64,000 nucleotides of DNA from Ewingella sp049889095 (GCA_049889095.1 JBLJFK010000004.1); one strand, 5' to 3'. Shown: positions 28,625-37,976, counted from the first letter of the stretch. Notes: generated from the sequence alone by a model not told the origin. A program made the numbers and translations.

Positions 28625-28660
28625 ATCAATCATATTAAAGATCATTATGGCCGTTGTTAA
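28625..28660 (+). repeat. Vestige of a manC 3' end upstream of manB
   Basis: The plus strand reads HIKDHYGRC then stop, next to manB. The real manC ends RFKDHYGH (27000-27029). The DNA identity ATTAAAGATCATTATGG versus TTTAAAGATCACTATGG is clear. The stretch probably marks the point where manC and manB were once adjacent and the acyltransferase block was inserted or exchanged. Confidence 0.6.
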
Positions 28661-28675
28661 CTCGGGGGAGGATAT

Positions 28676-30055
28676 ATGTCAGATAAATTAACCTGTTTTA
28701 AAGCCTATGATATTAGAGGCGAGCTAGGTACGGAATTAAATGAAGACATTGCTTATAGAATTGGTCGTGCTTACGGCGAGTATTTAAAACCAACGAAAAT
28801 GGTATTAGGCGGTGATGTCCGTTTAACCAGTGAAGCATTGAAACTTGCATTGGCAAAGGGTTTACAAGACTCTGGTACGGACGTTGTAGATATTGGTGTC
28901 ACCGGGACAGAGGAGATTTATTTTGCGACTTCCTACCTCTGTCTTGATGGAGGGATTGAAGTCACCGCCAGCCATAATCCAATGAATTACAACGGCATGA
29001 AATTGGTTCGCGAAGATTCTAAACCTATCAGCGGCGACACAGGTCTTCGGGACATTCAGCGTCTTGCTGAAGCGAACAATTTTGCAACCATTGATGAAGC
29101 AAAACGTGGGACTTATGAGAAGGCATCAGTTCTGGATGCTTATATTGATAAACTACTCAGTTACATCAACTTTGATCACTTTTCCCGTCCCCTTAAGTTA
29201 GTATTTAACTCTGGTAATGGTGCTGCGGGACATGTCATTGATGCTATTGAACAACGTTTCATACAGGCAGGCCTGCCTGTAGAGTTTATTAAAATTCACC
29301 ATCAGCCTGATGGTACTTTCCCTAATGGTATCCCTAACCCTTTATTACCTGAATGCCGACAGGATACTACGGATGCAGTTATCGAACACAAGGCCGACAT
29401 GGGTATTGCTTTCGATGGTGATTTCGACAGGTGTTTTCTTTTCGATAATACAGGCGATTTTATTGAAGGCTATTATATTGTCGGGTTGCTTGCAGATGCC
29501 TTTCTTGAAAAAAATCCCGGGTCAAGAATTATCCATGACCCTCGCTTAAGCTGGAATACTATCGATATTGTGACTCAGGCTGGCGGAGTACCCGTCATGT
29601 CTAAAACAGGACATGCCTTTATTAAAGAGCGTATGCGTCTGGAAAATGCTGTGTACGGTGGTGAAATGAGTGCCCATCACTATTTTCGTGACTTTTATTA
29701 TTGTGACAGCGGCATGATCCCGTGGCTGCTGGTTGCTGAACTGCTGCTTGTTAAAGGTCAGTCATTGAGAAGTATGATTAATGACCGAATCACGGCTTAT
29801 CCAGCTTCCGGAGAAATTAATAGTATTATTCTTCAACCTAAAGAAGCGATCGGTCGGGTATTATCGGTATATGAAAGTGATGCGCTGCAAGTTGATTATA
29901 CCGATGGTATTAGTCTTGAGTTCAAGGAGTGGCGTTTCAATCTGCGCAGTTCAAATACTGAACCTGTTGTACGTCTGAATGTTGAGTCTCGGGCTGACGT
30001 AGCATTAATGCAAGATCAAACAAAAAAAATCCTGTCAATTCTGTGCAAAGATTAA
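28676..30055 (+). CDS. manB: Phosphomannomutase
   Basis: 459 residues. Converts mannose-6-phosphate to mannose-1-phosphate for ManC. It carries the phosphoserine loop GGIEVTASHNPMNYNGMKLV, the metal-binding GIAFDGDFDRCFLFD, the sugar-binding YGGEMSAHHYFRDF and the phosphate-binding RSSNTEPVVRLN. Length matches CpsG/RfbK. GGGGGAGG lies just before the ATG. It is followed by a glycosyltransferase 22 bp downstream. Confidence 0.94.
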   Translation: MSDKLTCFKAYDIRGELGTELNEDIAYRIGRAYGEYLKPTKMVLGGDVRLTSEALKLALAKGLQDSGTDVVDIGVTGTEEIYFATSYLCLDGGIEVTASHNPMNYNGMKLVREDSKPISGDTGLRDIQRLAEANNFATIDEAKRGTYEKASVLDAYIDKLLSYINFDHFSRPLKLVFNSGNGAAGHVIDAIEQRFIQAGLPVEFIKIHHQPDGTFPNGIPNPLLPECRQDTTDAVIEHKADMGIAFDGDFDRCFLFDNTGDFIEGYYIVGLLADAFLEKNPGSRIIHDPRLSWNTIDIVTQAGGVPVMSKTGHAFIKERMRLENAVYGGEMSAHHYFRDFYYCDSGMIPWLLVAELLLVKGQSLRSMINDRITAYPASGEINSIILQPKEAIGRVLSVYESDALQVDYTDGISLEFKEWRFNLRSSNTEPVVRLNVESRADVALMQDQTKKILSILCKD

Positions 30056-30077
30056 TAAAAATCATGAGGTTTTCATT

Positions 30078-31232
30078 ATGTCACATGGTGTGAGTGTTGG
30101 GATTGTCGCTGACTGGTTGGTGACATTTGCAGGTGCTGAGAAAGTAATCGCAGAATTTATAACAATATACCCTGATTCTGAAATTTATTCCGTAGTGGAT
30201 TTTTTGTCAGATGAGTCCAGAAAGTCATTTCATGGAAAAAACGCCACGACCTCTTTTATTCAGCGTTTGCCCTTTGCAAAAACCAAATACCAAAAATATC
30301 TGCCGTTAATGCCATTGGCTATTGAACAACTCGATGTCACGAAGCATGACATAATACTTTCCAGCAGTCATGCCGTGGCCAAAGGTGTGTTGACCGGTCC
30401 GGATCAGCTCCATATCAGCTATGTTCATTCTCCGATTCGTTACGCATGGGATTTTCAACATCAGTATCTCCGTGAATCAGGTTTAAACAAGGGTTTGAAA
30501 GGTAAGCTGGCACGATGGTTTTTGCACAAAATCAGAATTTGGGATTACCGGACCGCTAACGGAGTCGATCACTTCATCGCTAACTCACAGTTTATTGCCC
30601 GCAGAATAAAGAAAGTTTATGGACGAGACGCTGATGTTATTTATCCTCCCGTCGATGTCGAACGTTTTACCTTGCAGGAAGACAAAGAAGATTTTTATTT
30701 CACCGCTTCCCGCATGGTGCCTTACAAACGTATCGATTTGATTGTTGAAGCCTTCAGCCAAATGCCGGATAAGAAACTGGTTGTGATCGGTGATGGTTCT
30801 GAAATGGCAAAAATTAAGGCCAAAGCAGGAAGTAATATTAAAATTCTTGGGTATCAGTCTGATGCTGTGATGCAGGATCACATGCGTCGTGCAAAGGCCT
30901 TTGTCTTTGCGGCTGAAGAGGATTTTGGCATTACCCCGGTAGAAGCACAGGCCTGCGGTACACCGGTTATCGCTTTTGGTAAAGGTGGCGTTCTTGAAAC
31001 GATAAGACCCTACGGAGAATCTCATTGCACGGGACTATTTTTTTTAGAACAGACGGTTGCATCACTGCTGGCGGTTGTCCAGAAATTCGAGATAATCAAA
31101 GAGTCTATTCTTCCGAAAGATTGCCGCGAAAATGCATTGAGATTTTCTGCTGAACGTTTTCATAGTGAGTTGGATGAGTATATCAAAGATAAATGGAATG
31201 ATTTTATCGATCGCAAAAAAATAACGTATTAA
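30078..31232 (+). CDS. GT4-family glycosyltransferase, probable mannosyltransferase (WbaZ-like)
   Basis: 384 residues. The N-terminus GIVADWLVTFAGAEKVIAEF and the block SYVHSPIRYAWDFQHQYL are what I associate with the WbaZ/WcaI-like mannosyltransferases. The GT4 catalytic part has ASRMVPYKRIDLIVEAF, VVIGDGSEM and EEDFGITPVEAQACGTPVIA (EX7E). GDP-mannose made by ManC and ManB next door is the likely donor. Cytoplasmic, acting on the lipid-linked repeat unit. Start ATG at 30078 preceded by GAGG. Confidence 0.85.
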   Translation: MSHGVSVGIVADWLVTFAGAEKVIAEFITIYPDSEIYSVVDFLSDESRKSFHGKNATTSFIQRLPFAKTKYQKYLPLMPLAIEQLDVTKHDIILSSSHAVAKGVLTGPDQLHISYVHSPIRYAWDFQHQYLRESGLNKGLKGKLARWFLHKIRIWDYRTANGVDHFIANSQFIARRIKKVYGRDADVIYPPVDVERFTLQEDKEDFYFTASRMVPYKRIDLIVEAFSQMPDKKLVVIGDGSEMAKIKAKAGSNIKILGYQSDAVMQDHMRRAKAFVFAAEEDFGITPVEAQACGTPVIAFGKGGVLETIRPYGESHCTGLFFLEQTVASLLAVVQKFEIIKESILPKDCRENALRFSAERFHSELDEYIKDKWNDFIDRKKITY

Positions 31233-31369
31233 ATTATTCGACAACGCTTTATTACATTGTTCTATTTCACATCTTACATCTGGGTTGTACCTAGTTATTC
31301 CGAATAACCTTACAATTCTAATCGTGCATCTGTTGCGATACGTTTTTTAATTGTAACCAAGGGTCATAC

Positions 31370-32464
31370 ATGTCTAAAGTTGCACTTATTACCAGTATAG
31401 CCGGACAAGATGGTTCTTATTTGGCTGAGCTTTTATTAAAAAAAGGCTATACAGTCCATGGTATTAATCGACATACTCCTTTAGTAGCGCGTGAGTACTC
31501 GGAATTCGTCAATGATAAATTCTGTGTAAAATCCCCCAATTTGCATATTCACGATGAAAATTTATCTGATGCTTCCTGTCTTAATGATTTATTAGCCACC
31601 CTTCGTCCAGACGAAATTTATAATCTGGGCGGATTTAATCATCCCAATGCTGAGTGTATACGCCCGCACGATTCTTTGGCGGCGAACGGCATCAGCGCCC
31701 TGAGAATACTTGAAGCCCTACGCTCTCAGGGGTTAGAACATAAAACCCGTTACTACCATGCTTCACCTTCAGAACTGTGCGGTGTGGTTAACGGTTTGAC
31801 CATCAATGAAATGGTGACATCTACCCCCTGTCAATCAGAAACAGTCGCGCTGGTTTCCGATTTTTGGACGGTGGTTAATTACCGTGAAACTTTTGGGATG
31901 TATGCCTGCAACGGTATACTTTTCAATCATGAATCACCGCGCCGCAGCGAACATTTCGTGACCCGTAAAATTTCTATTGGCCTCGCGAATATTACTCAGG
32001 GATTAGAACGATGCCTTCATTTAGGAAATCTTAACGCACTGCGAGATTGGGGGCATGCCCGGGATTACGTCAAAATGCAGTGGTCCATGTTGCAGCAGCA
32101 TGAACCTGAGGATTACGTCATTGCCACTGGCGTACAGTATACGGTGCGCCAGTTTGTGACGTTTGCTGCACTGGAGTTAGGTATAAAGCTCCGTTTTGTC
32201 GGTAAGGGTATGGATGAAAAAGGTGTGATTGCCGCAATTATCAGTCCGATTGCGGCAGCGCTAAAAGTGGGGGATGTGGTGGTTGCTGTTGATCCTCGCT
32301 ATATCCGTCCTGCGGAAAAATGCAAAGTGCCGGCGAACCCAACCAAGGCGCGAAGTAAATTGGGCTGGGTACCAGAAACATCATTACAGGATCTGGTGAT
32401 CGAGATGGTGCAAGCAGATTTAGCATCAGCTAAGGAACTGGCACGACTAAAAATGTATGGATGA
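31370..32464 (+). CDS. Gmd-like protein with lost catalytic and cofactor residues (GDP-mannose 4,6-dehydratase pseudoenzyme)
   Basis: 364 residues, collinear without gaps to GDP-mannose 4,6-dehydratase over the central region. Long structural segments are retained: MYACNGILFNHESPRR, FVTRKI, LRDWGHARDYVKMQW, DYVIATGVQYTVRQF and VDPRYIRPAE. But the functional residues are changed. The cofactor loop TGxxGQDG reads TSIAGQDG. The catalytic Thr of STSELYG is Pro (SPSELCG). The YxxxK pair is Glu and Leu (SETVALV in place of PYAVAKL). The RR of the NADP-binding loop and the ETLLGD substrate loop are also replaced. The frame is full length with good codon use. It cannot be an active dehydratase. No fcl (GDP-fucose synthase) gene is present. 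Either it is a repurposed protein or a relaxed paralogue. Confidence 0.8.
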   Translation: MSKVALITSIAGQDGSYLAELLLKKGYTVHGINRHTPLVAREYSEFVNDKFCVKSPNLHIHDENLSDASCLNDLLATLRPDEIYNLGGFNHPNAECIRPHDSLAANGISALRILEALRSQGLEHKTRYYHASPSELCGVVNGLTINEMVTSTPCQSETVALVSDFWTVVNYRETFGMYACNGILFNHESPRRSEHFVTRKISIGLANITQGLERCLHLGNLNALRDWGHARDYVKMQWSMLQQHEPEDYVIATGVQYTVRQFVTFAALELGIKLRFVGKGMDEKGVIAAIISPIAAALKVGDVVVAVDPRYIRPAEKCKVPANPTKARSKLGWVPETSLQDLVIEMVQADLASAKELARLKMYG

Positions 32465-32475
32465 GACGGGCAGCA

Positions 32476-32583
32476 GCAAAAAGACCAATACCATGGTTTA
32501 CTCTGTTTATCAGCTAATTGCTGGATAACCAGTGAAATAGTGCCATCGAAAAAGTGAACAATATCATGGCATATCCAGCCATC
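32476..32583. repeat. Direct repeat copy 1 (hydrolase 3' end plus downstream DNA)
   Basis: About 108 bp starting GCAAAAAGACCAATACCATG that recurs at 36641-36753 with roughly 90 percent identity by eye. On the minus strand its right end encodes WLDMP-stop, the C-terminus of the hydrolase. It lies directly behind the Gmd-like gene and abuts the IS3-like element. It indicates that a copy of the hydrolase once began here. Confidence 0.8.
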
Positions 32584-32647
32584 CCTCAGTGTCAGTATAG
32601 TTGTCACCCCTTTCTGAAAATAGATCCAGAGGGCGATGGAGTGACAA

Positions 32648-32944
32648 ATGAAACGTATTTCCTCAGAACGTAAAGCCAGCGTATTAGCGAAATGGCTGCC
32701 TCCTTACAACATGACCGTCGCGGCCGTGGCGCAGAGGGATGGCATATCGGAAGCGACTCTTTATAGTTGGCGCAACCAGGCTACAACAGGGGGGAAACCG
32801 GTGCCAGGTGCAGACAAAAACAGTCAACCATGGCCCGCCGAAGCGCGGCTGGCCGTTATCGTGGAAACGGCCACGTTAAGTGAAACGGAAATCTCTGAAT
32901 ACTACCGTAAAAAGGGGCTCTATCCCGCGCAAATAATCCAGTGA
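32648..32944 (+). pseudogene. IS transposase orfA (broken)
   Basis: 98 codons encode a helix-turn-helix protein (RKASVLAKWLPPYNMTVAAV and GISEATLYSWRNQ), the DNA-binding subunit of IS3-like transposases of the kind I have seen as 'transposase, HTH' in enterics. It ends at a TGA (32942-32944), where the frame continues as KQAFFDLTHEKSS. Homologues as I remember them have Trp at that point, so TGG to TGA is the likely lesion. Confidence 0.75.
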
Positions 32945-32999
32945 AAACAAGCGTTCTTTGATCTTACCCACGAAAAAAGCTCAGCGACTATTACGGGGA

Positions 33000-33892
33000 A
33001 ACGGTGGCAAAAATCCCCGGAAGACCGCAGAGCGGATGTGGTTCGCCCGGCCCCCGCAAATCGCCTGAGTGTTGAAGAAAAGCAGCAGATACGAGCCCTC
33101 TGTCACCAGCCGGAATATATCACGACTGGCGGACAACGGAATTTACCTCGCGAGTGAATCGACCTTTTACCGTGTGCTGCATCGCCACAGGGAGGTTCAT
33201 CACCGTGGCCGGCAAGTTAAGCCAAATCGGGTAAAACCGCCGACCACGTTCACCGCCTGCGGACCCTGTCAGGTGTGGACCTGGGACATCACCTGGTTAC
33301 CTTCGGTGGTGCGCGCCCGCTGGTATTATCTGTACCCCGTGGAAGATGTGTTCAGCCGAAAAATTACCGGTGTCGAAGTGCATGAAACCGAAAGTGGGGA
33401 ACTGGCGGCAGCGCTGATGCAACGCACGGTTCTGCGTGAGCGCTGTTACCGTCAGCCGCTGGTGCTGCATGCGGATAACGGTGCGTCGATGAAGTCACAG
33501 ATGCTGCAGGTGAAGCTGACGGAACTGAACATCTCACCGTCGCACAGCCGACCGCGTGTGAGTAATGATAATGCGTATGTGGAGTCGTTGTTCCGGACGC
33601 TGAAATATGTGCCTCAATGGCCGTCCTCCGGCTTTAAAAGCGTGAAGGATGCTCGAGTCTGGGTGGATAAATTTACCCGCTGGTATAACGAAGAGCACCG
33701 GCACAGTGGGATAGGTTTGTGATGCCGCAGCAGCGACATACGGGCGAGGACAAGGCGTTATTGGCCCGCCGGGAGAAAGTCTATGAAGCCGCGAGGACAG
33801 CAAACCCGAAACGCTGGTCACGGCAGACGCGAAACTGGCAATGGCAGGATAGCGTCACGCTCAATCCGGAGCGGGAAAAGCAGGCAGCATAA
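33000..33892 (+). pseudogene. IS transposase orfB / integrase core (frameshifted)
   Basis: The longest intact part (33069-33722) shows the DDE integrase core: WTWDITWLPS (first Asp), LVLHADNGASMKSQ (second Asp) and DNAYVESLFRTLKY (Glu). Upstream, the EEKQQIRALCHQPEY piece is in another frame. Downstream, after HSGIG, the remainder (MPQQRHTGEDKALLARREKV, then EREKQAA) is again in another frame. At least two frameshifts disable it. Confidence 0.8.
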
Positions 33893-33921
33893 ATTAACCC
33901 GGAGCGACAATTTCATTGACA

Positions 33922-34193
33922 CTTAACGGAGGTGGCAAAGAGAAAGTTCGGTTTTATGAGCCTGTTTACAACAGTGCCTTCAAAACAAAGCCCACTTCAT
34001 TTTTTAATAAACTCAAAAAACACTTAACTATCTGAAAAAATTAAATGCAAACTCCATACATTATGTAGACAATTTCACACATGATTACTTAATATTTAAA
34101 ATACATTAACATTATTTTTGTTAGATGGAAAATAATATGAACCAAATTTTTCATTGCAGATAGCTGACGATATAGTAAAAATGGAGTTTATAA
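33922..34193. other. Intergenic stretch before the OafA-type gene
   Basis: AT-rich; no gene seen. Should contain the promoter of the acyltransferase at 34194. Confidence 0.35.
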
Positions 34194-36053
34194 ATGAGTG
34201 AGATTAAATATAGAAGTGATATTGATGGGCTAAGGGCAGTTGCCATAATCCCAGTGGTTTTTTTTCATGTAGGTTATGAGTTTTTCAAGGGTGGGTATGT
34301 TGGCGTCGATGTTTTCTTTGTTATTAGTGGCTATTTAATAACAACTATACTTCTAAATTCAATGAATAATGGGACGTATAGCTTACTCGAATTTTATGAA
34401 AGAAGAATAAGGCGAATAATTCCGACATTAATATGTGTCATGGTTTTTATTTTAGTTGCGTCACCATTCTTTCTAACGCCAGATAATTATTATTTTTTAC
34501 CTAAAGAAATAATTGGCACTCTTTTGTTTTCTTCAAATATTGTTAGCTGGCTAAAATCAGATTATTTTTCGAATAACTCTGAGCAAAGGCCATTGCTGCA
34601 TACGTGGTCATTAGGAATAGAAGAACAGTTCTATATCATATTTCCAGTATTAATTATTCTTACGTTTAAATACTTCAAAAAACATCTCAAGCACATCCTA
34701 TTAATAACAACCATTATATCATTCGCTTTGAGTGCGTACTTCACAAGTAGTCACATCTCTGGGGCTTTTTATATGCTCCCAACGAGATATTGGGAGTTGT
34801 CTTTTGGAGCGTTAATTGCTGCCGGTTTTTTTGTAAAACCCAAGAGTAAACCACTCAATGAAACACTATCAATAATTGGTGTAATATTAATTACATATTC
34901 AATTACAAGCTTCACTTCAAGTGATATTTTCCCTGGGTACATAGCTATAGTCCCAGTGCTAGGTGCCACTTTATTAATTTTAAGTGCAGAAGAAACATTA
35001 ATTGGTAATGTGTTATCATCGAAGCCATTAGTATTAATAGGTTCAATATCTTATTCACTTTACTTATGGCATTGGCCTCTGATAGTATTTTCCCGAGATA
35101 AATACATTATAAATACACATCTAGGGAATTTTGGAGTAATAGCCCTATCCTTTCTGCTAGCATGGCTTTCAACTAAGTTTATTGAATCTAAGTTCAGAAA
35201 TAAAACAAAATATACCAGAAAAAAAATATTCACATATGCGATTTATTCCTACCTTGTCATATTCTTTATTTCAATTTTAGTTTTAACGTTAAAGGGATGG
35301 CCTAAACGACTAAGTGACGGGCAGTTGGATGTTTTAAAGTCCGCGCATGATTACAGCCCAACAAGAGTAAAATGCCACTTTAATAAAGGGATTCCAGATC
35401 CTTCTAGTTATTGTATTCTTGGCGACGAAATGAAAACCACAAATACAATTGTTTGGGGTGATAGCCATGGGGCTGAAATATCAAATTCTTTATCTAAATA
35501 CTCAAGACTATACGCAGTAACTTACTCAGCGTGTCCTCCAGCAATAGGGTATAATCCGGATGATAGACCTGAGTGTTTAACACACAATAAAAATGTAATT
35601 ACTTTTATTTTAAACAAAAAAAATATAAAAACAGTCATCTTAGCTGCTAATTATAACTTATATGACAAAAACAATAAGTCCAATGAGTTTTATAACGACT
35701 TCCAAAAAACAATTTCCTTGCTGTTAAAATCAGGTAAAAGAGTATTAGTTTTGGATCAGATACCCTCTCCGGGCGTAGACATTCCAAATACATTAGCAAA
35801 CTCAAGAGTATTAATTAATAAAACATTTAAATATAACAGTAAATCATTCGACAAGGTAAAATTAGCACCCAATGCTCAAGTCTTTCATTATGAAAAAAAT
35901 TTATGCAGTGAATTGGTGTGTAATATGATTTATAAAGGATACCCTATATCTTTTGATGATAATCACTTATCAATGCACACGGCTAATAGCTTGGCTCAAG
36001 TTATACAAAATCAACTAATTAATAGTGTGGAAGTTATAGATTTATCACAGTAA
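34194..36053 (+). CDS. OafA-type acyltransferase with SGNH domain
   Basis: 619 residues. The N-terminal acyltransferase 3 domain (about 1-345, ten or eleven helices) starts YRSDIDGLRAVAIIPVVFFH and contains GGYVGVDVFFVISGYLIT, FYERRIRRIIPTL and LLHTWSLGIEEQFYIIFP. The C-terminal periplasmic SGNH-like domain (about 370-619) has VWGDSHGAEIS (the GDSH block) and FDDNHLSMHTA (the DxxH block). These enzymes O-acetylate LPS or exopolysaccharide. It lies outside the tight operon, between an IS remnant and a small ORF, with very AT-rich codon use, suggesting recent acquisition. Confidence 0.9.
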   Translation: MSEIKYRSDIDGLRAVAIIPVVFFHVGYEFFKGGYVGVDVFFVISGYLITTILLNSMNNGTYSLLEFYERRIRRIIPTLICVMVFILVASPFFLTPDNYYFLPKEIIGTLLFSSNIVSWLKSDYFSNNSEQRPLLHTWSLGIEEQFYIIFPVLIILTFKYFKKHLKHILLITTIISFALSAYFTSSHISGAFYMLPTRYWELSFGALIAAGFFVKPKSKPLNETLSIIGVILITYSITSFTSSDIFPGYIAIVPVLGATLLILSAEETLIGNVLSSKPLVLIGSISYSLYLWHWPLIVFSRDKYIINTHLGNFGVIALSFLLAWLSTKFIESKFRNKTKYTRKKIFTYAIYSYLVIFFISILVLTLKGWPKRLSDGQLDVLKSAHDYSPTRVKCHFNKGIPDPSSYCILGDEMKTTNTIVWGDSHGAEISNSLSKYSRLYAVTYSACPPAIGYNPDDRPECLTHNKNVITFILNKKNIKTVILAANYNLYDKNNKSNEFYNDFQKTISLLLKSGKRVLVLDQIPSPGVDIPNTLANSRVLINKTFKYNSKSFDKVKLAPNAQVFHYEKNLCSELVCNMIYKGYPISFDDNHLSMHTANSLAQVIQNQLINSVEVIDLSQ

Positions 36054-36153
36054 CTAAATTATTCAAATGTAAATAATTTTCCAATTTAAAACGAAGTTAA
36101 ATATAATGTTTTAATTGAAAATTAAAATCTACTCCCATGCTGAAACAGGTTAA

Positions 36154-36179
36154 GTATTAGGGTTTCAAACCCCTAATAC
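36154..36179. terminator. Strong hairpin downstream of the OafA-type gene
   Basis: GTATTAGGG and CCCCTAATAC pair around a TTTCAAA centre, an almost perfect stem of about 12 bp. It lies 100 bp after the acyltransferase stop. There is no long T-tract, so it may be a terminator or part of a small repeated element together with further GC-rich inverted repeats up to about 36215. Confidence 0.4.
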
Positions 36180-36522
36180 GCCTTTTAGGCGCACCGCCGC
36201 CTAGGCACTCATCGCGAAACCCCGCCGCAACGCGCAAAAGGAGTTGTTTGCTCTCTCCAAAACCGGCAGTTTGACGTTGCCGGTTCGTTATTAAAGCGGC
36301 GATTTTGGTTTGAGGAAGTTTACTGGCTGAAGTTACTATTTTTTCCAGAGTTGCCACGATTTTTTCGCTGCCGGTTGCGCGATAAATTCCGGTTTCGTCG
36401 GAAGCTTGGACTACGATCAGTAACAGGGCATGTTTCAGGTCTTCGTTACGTTTATCCTTCTCAGCCAAAACCTCCCTTAGCAATGCGACTTCTTTCTTGG
36501 GGTCGGTTTGGAAAACGGGCAT
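36157..36522 (-). CDS. Hypothetical small protein (doubtful)
   Basis: 121 codons with a charged, helix-prone N-terminal half (KKEVALLREVLAEKDKRNED) followed by a basic C-terminal tail (GGGAPKRRIRGLKP) that is encoded by the hairpin-rich DNA at 36157-36230. I do not recognise the family. No good ribosome binding site precedes the ATG. The tail may merely be translated repeat DNA. Confidence 0.3.
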   Translation of the reverse strand: MPVFQTDPKKEVALLREVLAEKDKRNEDLKHALLLIVVQASDETGIYRATGSEKIVATLEKIVTSASKLPQTKIAALITNRQRQTAGFGESKQLLLRVAAGFRDECLGGGAPKRRIRGLKP

Positions 36523-36640
36523 TTTTGTACGTTTAGAGCATTATTTAACCAATAGTAGCACATAAGGGATTGATTTAGCGTCAGTGTCTATCGCTTTAAA
36601 ATTATCGATCTTTCGGTATCGCATTTAAGTTATGCCATTA

Positions 36641-36753
36641 GCAAAAAGACCAATACCATGTTTTGCTCTGTTTATCAGCGAATTAAATTAATGGATAACC
36701 AGTGAAATAGTGCCATCGAAAAAGTGAAAAATATCACGGCATATCCAACCATC
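36641..36753. repeat. Direct repeat copy 2
   Basis: About 113 bp matching 32476-32583. The right end overlaps the last codons of the intact hydrolase (stop at 36734). The pair of repeats brackets 4.1 kb containing the IS remnant and the OafA-type acyltransferase. Confidence 0.8.
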
Positions 36754-37654
36754 TAACCCGCCCGGCGATATCGCGCATCGCATTACGCGCTGTCTGGCTG
36801 ATGCCGCCAAGCTGGAAGAAACCATGGATCACACCGAGATAACGCTGAGCGCTGCAATTGACGCCCTGCTCCGTCAGGCGGGCAAACAGTACTTCGCCCT
36901 CGTCACACAACGGATCGTATTCGGCGGTGATAATGTGAACCGGCGGCAAACCTGTGAAGTCATCTCGCCATAGCGGGCTGGCTTCCGGGTGCCTTAATTC
37001 AGTTTCAGGAAAGTAGGCTTCAAAACCGCTGAGCAGCGTATCGCTGGTAAGCACATAATCTGCACCATTATATTTATGGCTGTCGGATGAGGCGGTAGCA
37101 TCGAGCATCGGATAAATCAGAACAAGGTGCAAGGGTAACCATTGTCTCTCATCGCGTAAGCGCAGGGCCGTTATCAGAGCAAGATGTCCGCCCGCACTGT
37201 CGCCAGCTAATGTTATACCGCTACGGTCAACACCCAACGCATCGGCATGTGACCAGATAAGTTTTGCAGCAAGTTCAGCGTCGTCATGAGCAGCCGGATA
37301 AGTATGTTCCGGCGCTAAACGATATTGCACCGCAATCACCCGGCAGCCGCTCAAAAAGGCGAGCTGTCGAAGCTGATTATCATGCGTCGCAAAACCACCG
37401 CTGACGAAGCAGCCACCGTGATAATAGATAACTGCAGGCAATCTACCTTTGGCATTCAAAGGCGATACCACACGCAATGAAATACCCTCGATAACCACAT
37501 CCTCAACGTTCACCCTCCGCTCAACATCCCCCGCCAGAATGATGCTGGCAACATATCCGGCACGGCGCTCTTCATAGGTATTATCCCGCGATGAAGGACG
37601 ACCAGCGGCGATAAACTCGTTAACAAGTTCGGCGATTGCGGGTTCTAGTGCCAT
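36734..37654 (-). CDS. Alpha/beta hydrolase (HSL-type esterase/lipase)
   Basis: 306 residues. The hormone-sensitive-lipase-like fold is shown by the oxyanion motif YYHGGCFVSG (HGG), the nucleophile elbow LAGDSAGGHLAL (GDSAG), the acidic residue in AEYDPLCDEGE and the final catalytic His in VIHGFFQLGG. It should hydrolyse short acyl esters in the cytoplasm; the natural substrate is unknown. The ATG at 37654 lies in TCATGGC... and is preceded by GGAAACGATC on the coding strand. Fragments of paralogues occur at 8.6 kb (internal) and 32.5 kb (3' end), so this gene has been duplicated and broken repeatedly. Confidence 0.88.
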   Translation of the reverse strand: MALEPAIAELVNEFIAAGRPSSRDNTYEERRAGYVASIILAGDVERRVNVEDVVIEGISLRVVSPLNAKGRLPAVIYYHGGCFVSGGFATHDNQLRQLAFLSGCRVIAVQYRLAPEHTYPAAHDDAELAAKLIWSHADALGVDRSGITLAGDSAGGHLALITALRLRDERQWLPLHLVLIYPMLDATASSDSHKYNGADYVLTSDTLLSGFEAYFPETELRHPEASPLWRDDFTGLPPVHIITAEYDPLCDEGEVLFARLTEQGVNCSAQRYLGVIHGFFQLGGISQTARNAMRDIAGRVRWLDMP

Positions 37655-37754
37655 GAGATCGTTTCCTTAAGAAGCGTTTTTTGAAGATTAAATAAAGTCG
37701 TGTGATGAGCAAAGGGCTTCCAGTAAGGTAATGGCAGAAAACCCAAATTTCAGG

Positions 37755-37825
37755 CAAAAAAAGACACCTCAGCGGGTGTCTTTTTTTTCATACGTTACTA
37801 ATGGTGAAGGCCGGGCTCGCCAATC
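37755..37825 (-). repeat. tRNA-Leu 3'-end-like fragment with terminator (attachment scar candidate)
   Basis: On the minus strand GGCGAGCCCGGCCTTCACCA (CCA-ended, 37803-37822) is followed by TTAGTAACG and a terminator with stem GACACC/GGTGTC flanked by A and T runs (37755-37788). It resembles the 3' end of enteric tRNA-Leu(UAA) and its terminator, with small deletions, and it matches a second copy at 46438-46500. No tRNA body is present. Such 3' fragments are left by integrative elements. Confidence 0.6.
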
Positions 37826-37976
37826 AATTTCAACCATCTGAATTATAAGTAAATTAAGACACCACCACCTTGCATACACAATTTATTTTGACATAAAATC
37901 AATAAATTAGTGGATTTCTGATTTTGAGATTTTACGTGATTTCTCTGAAGAAAAACAGATTTTAGAAATGCTGGGA

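Larger units (their letters stand above)
32590..33921 (+). mobile_element. Decayed IS3-family-like insertion sequence
   Basis: About 1.33 kb containing orfA- and orfB-like coding pieces. The left end GTGTCAGTATAGTTGTC (32589-32605) is an imperfect inverted match of the right end GACAATTTCATTGACAC (33906-33922). No target duplication is visible at these ends. The element is inactive: orfA has a nonsense codon and orfB has at least two frameshifts. It interrupts the region next to a hydrolase remnant. Confidence 0.75.
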
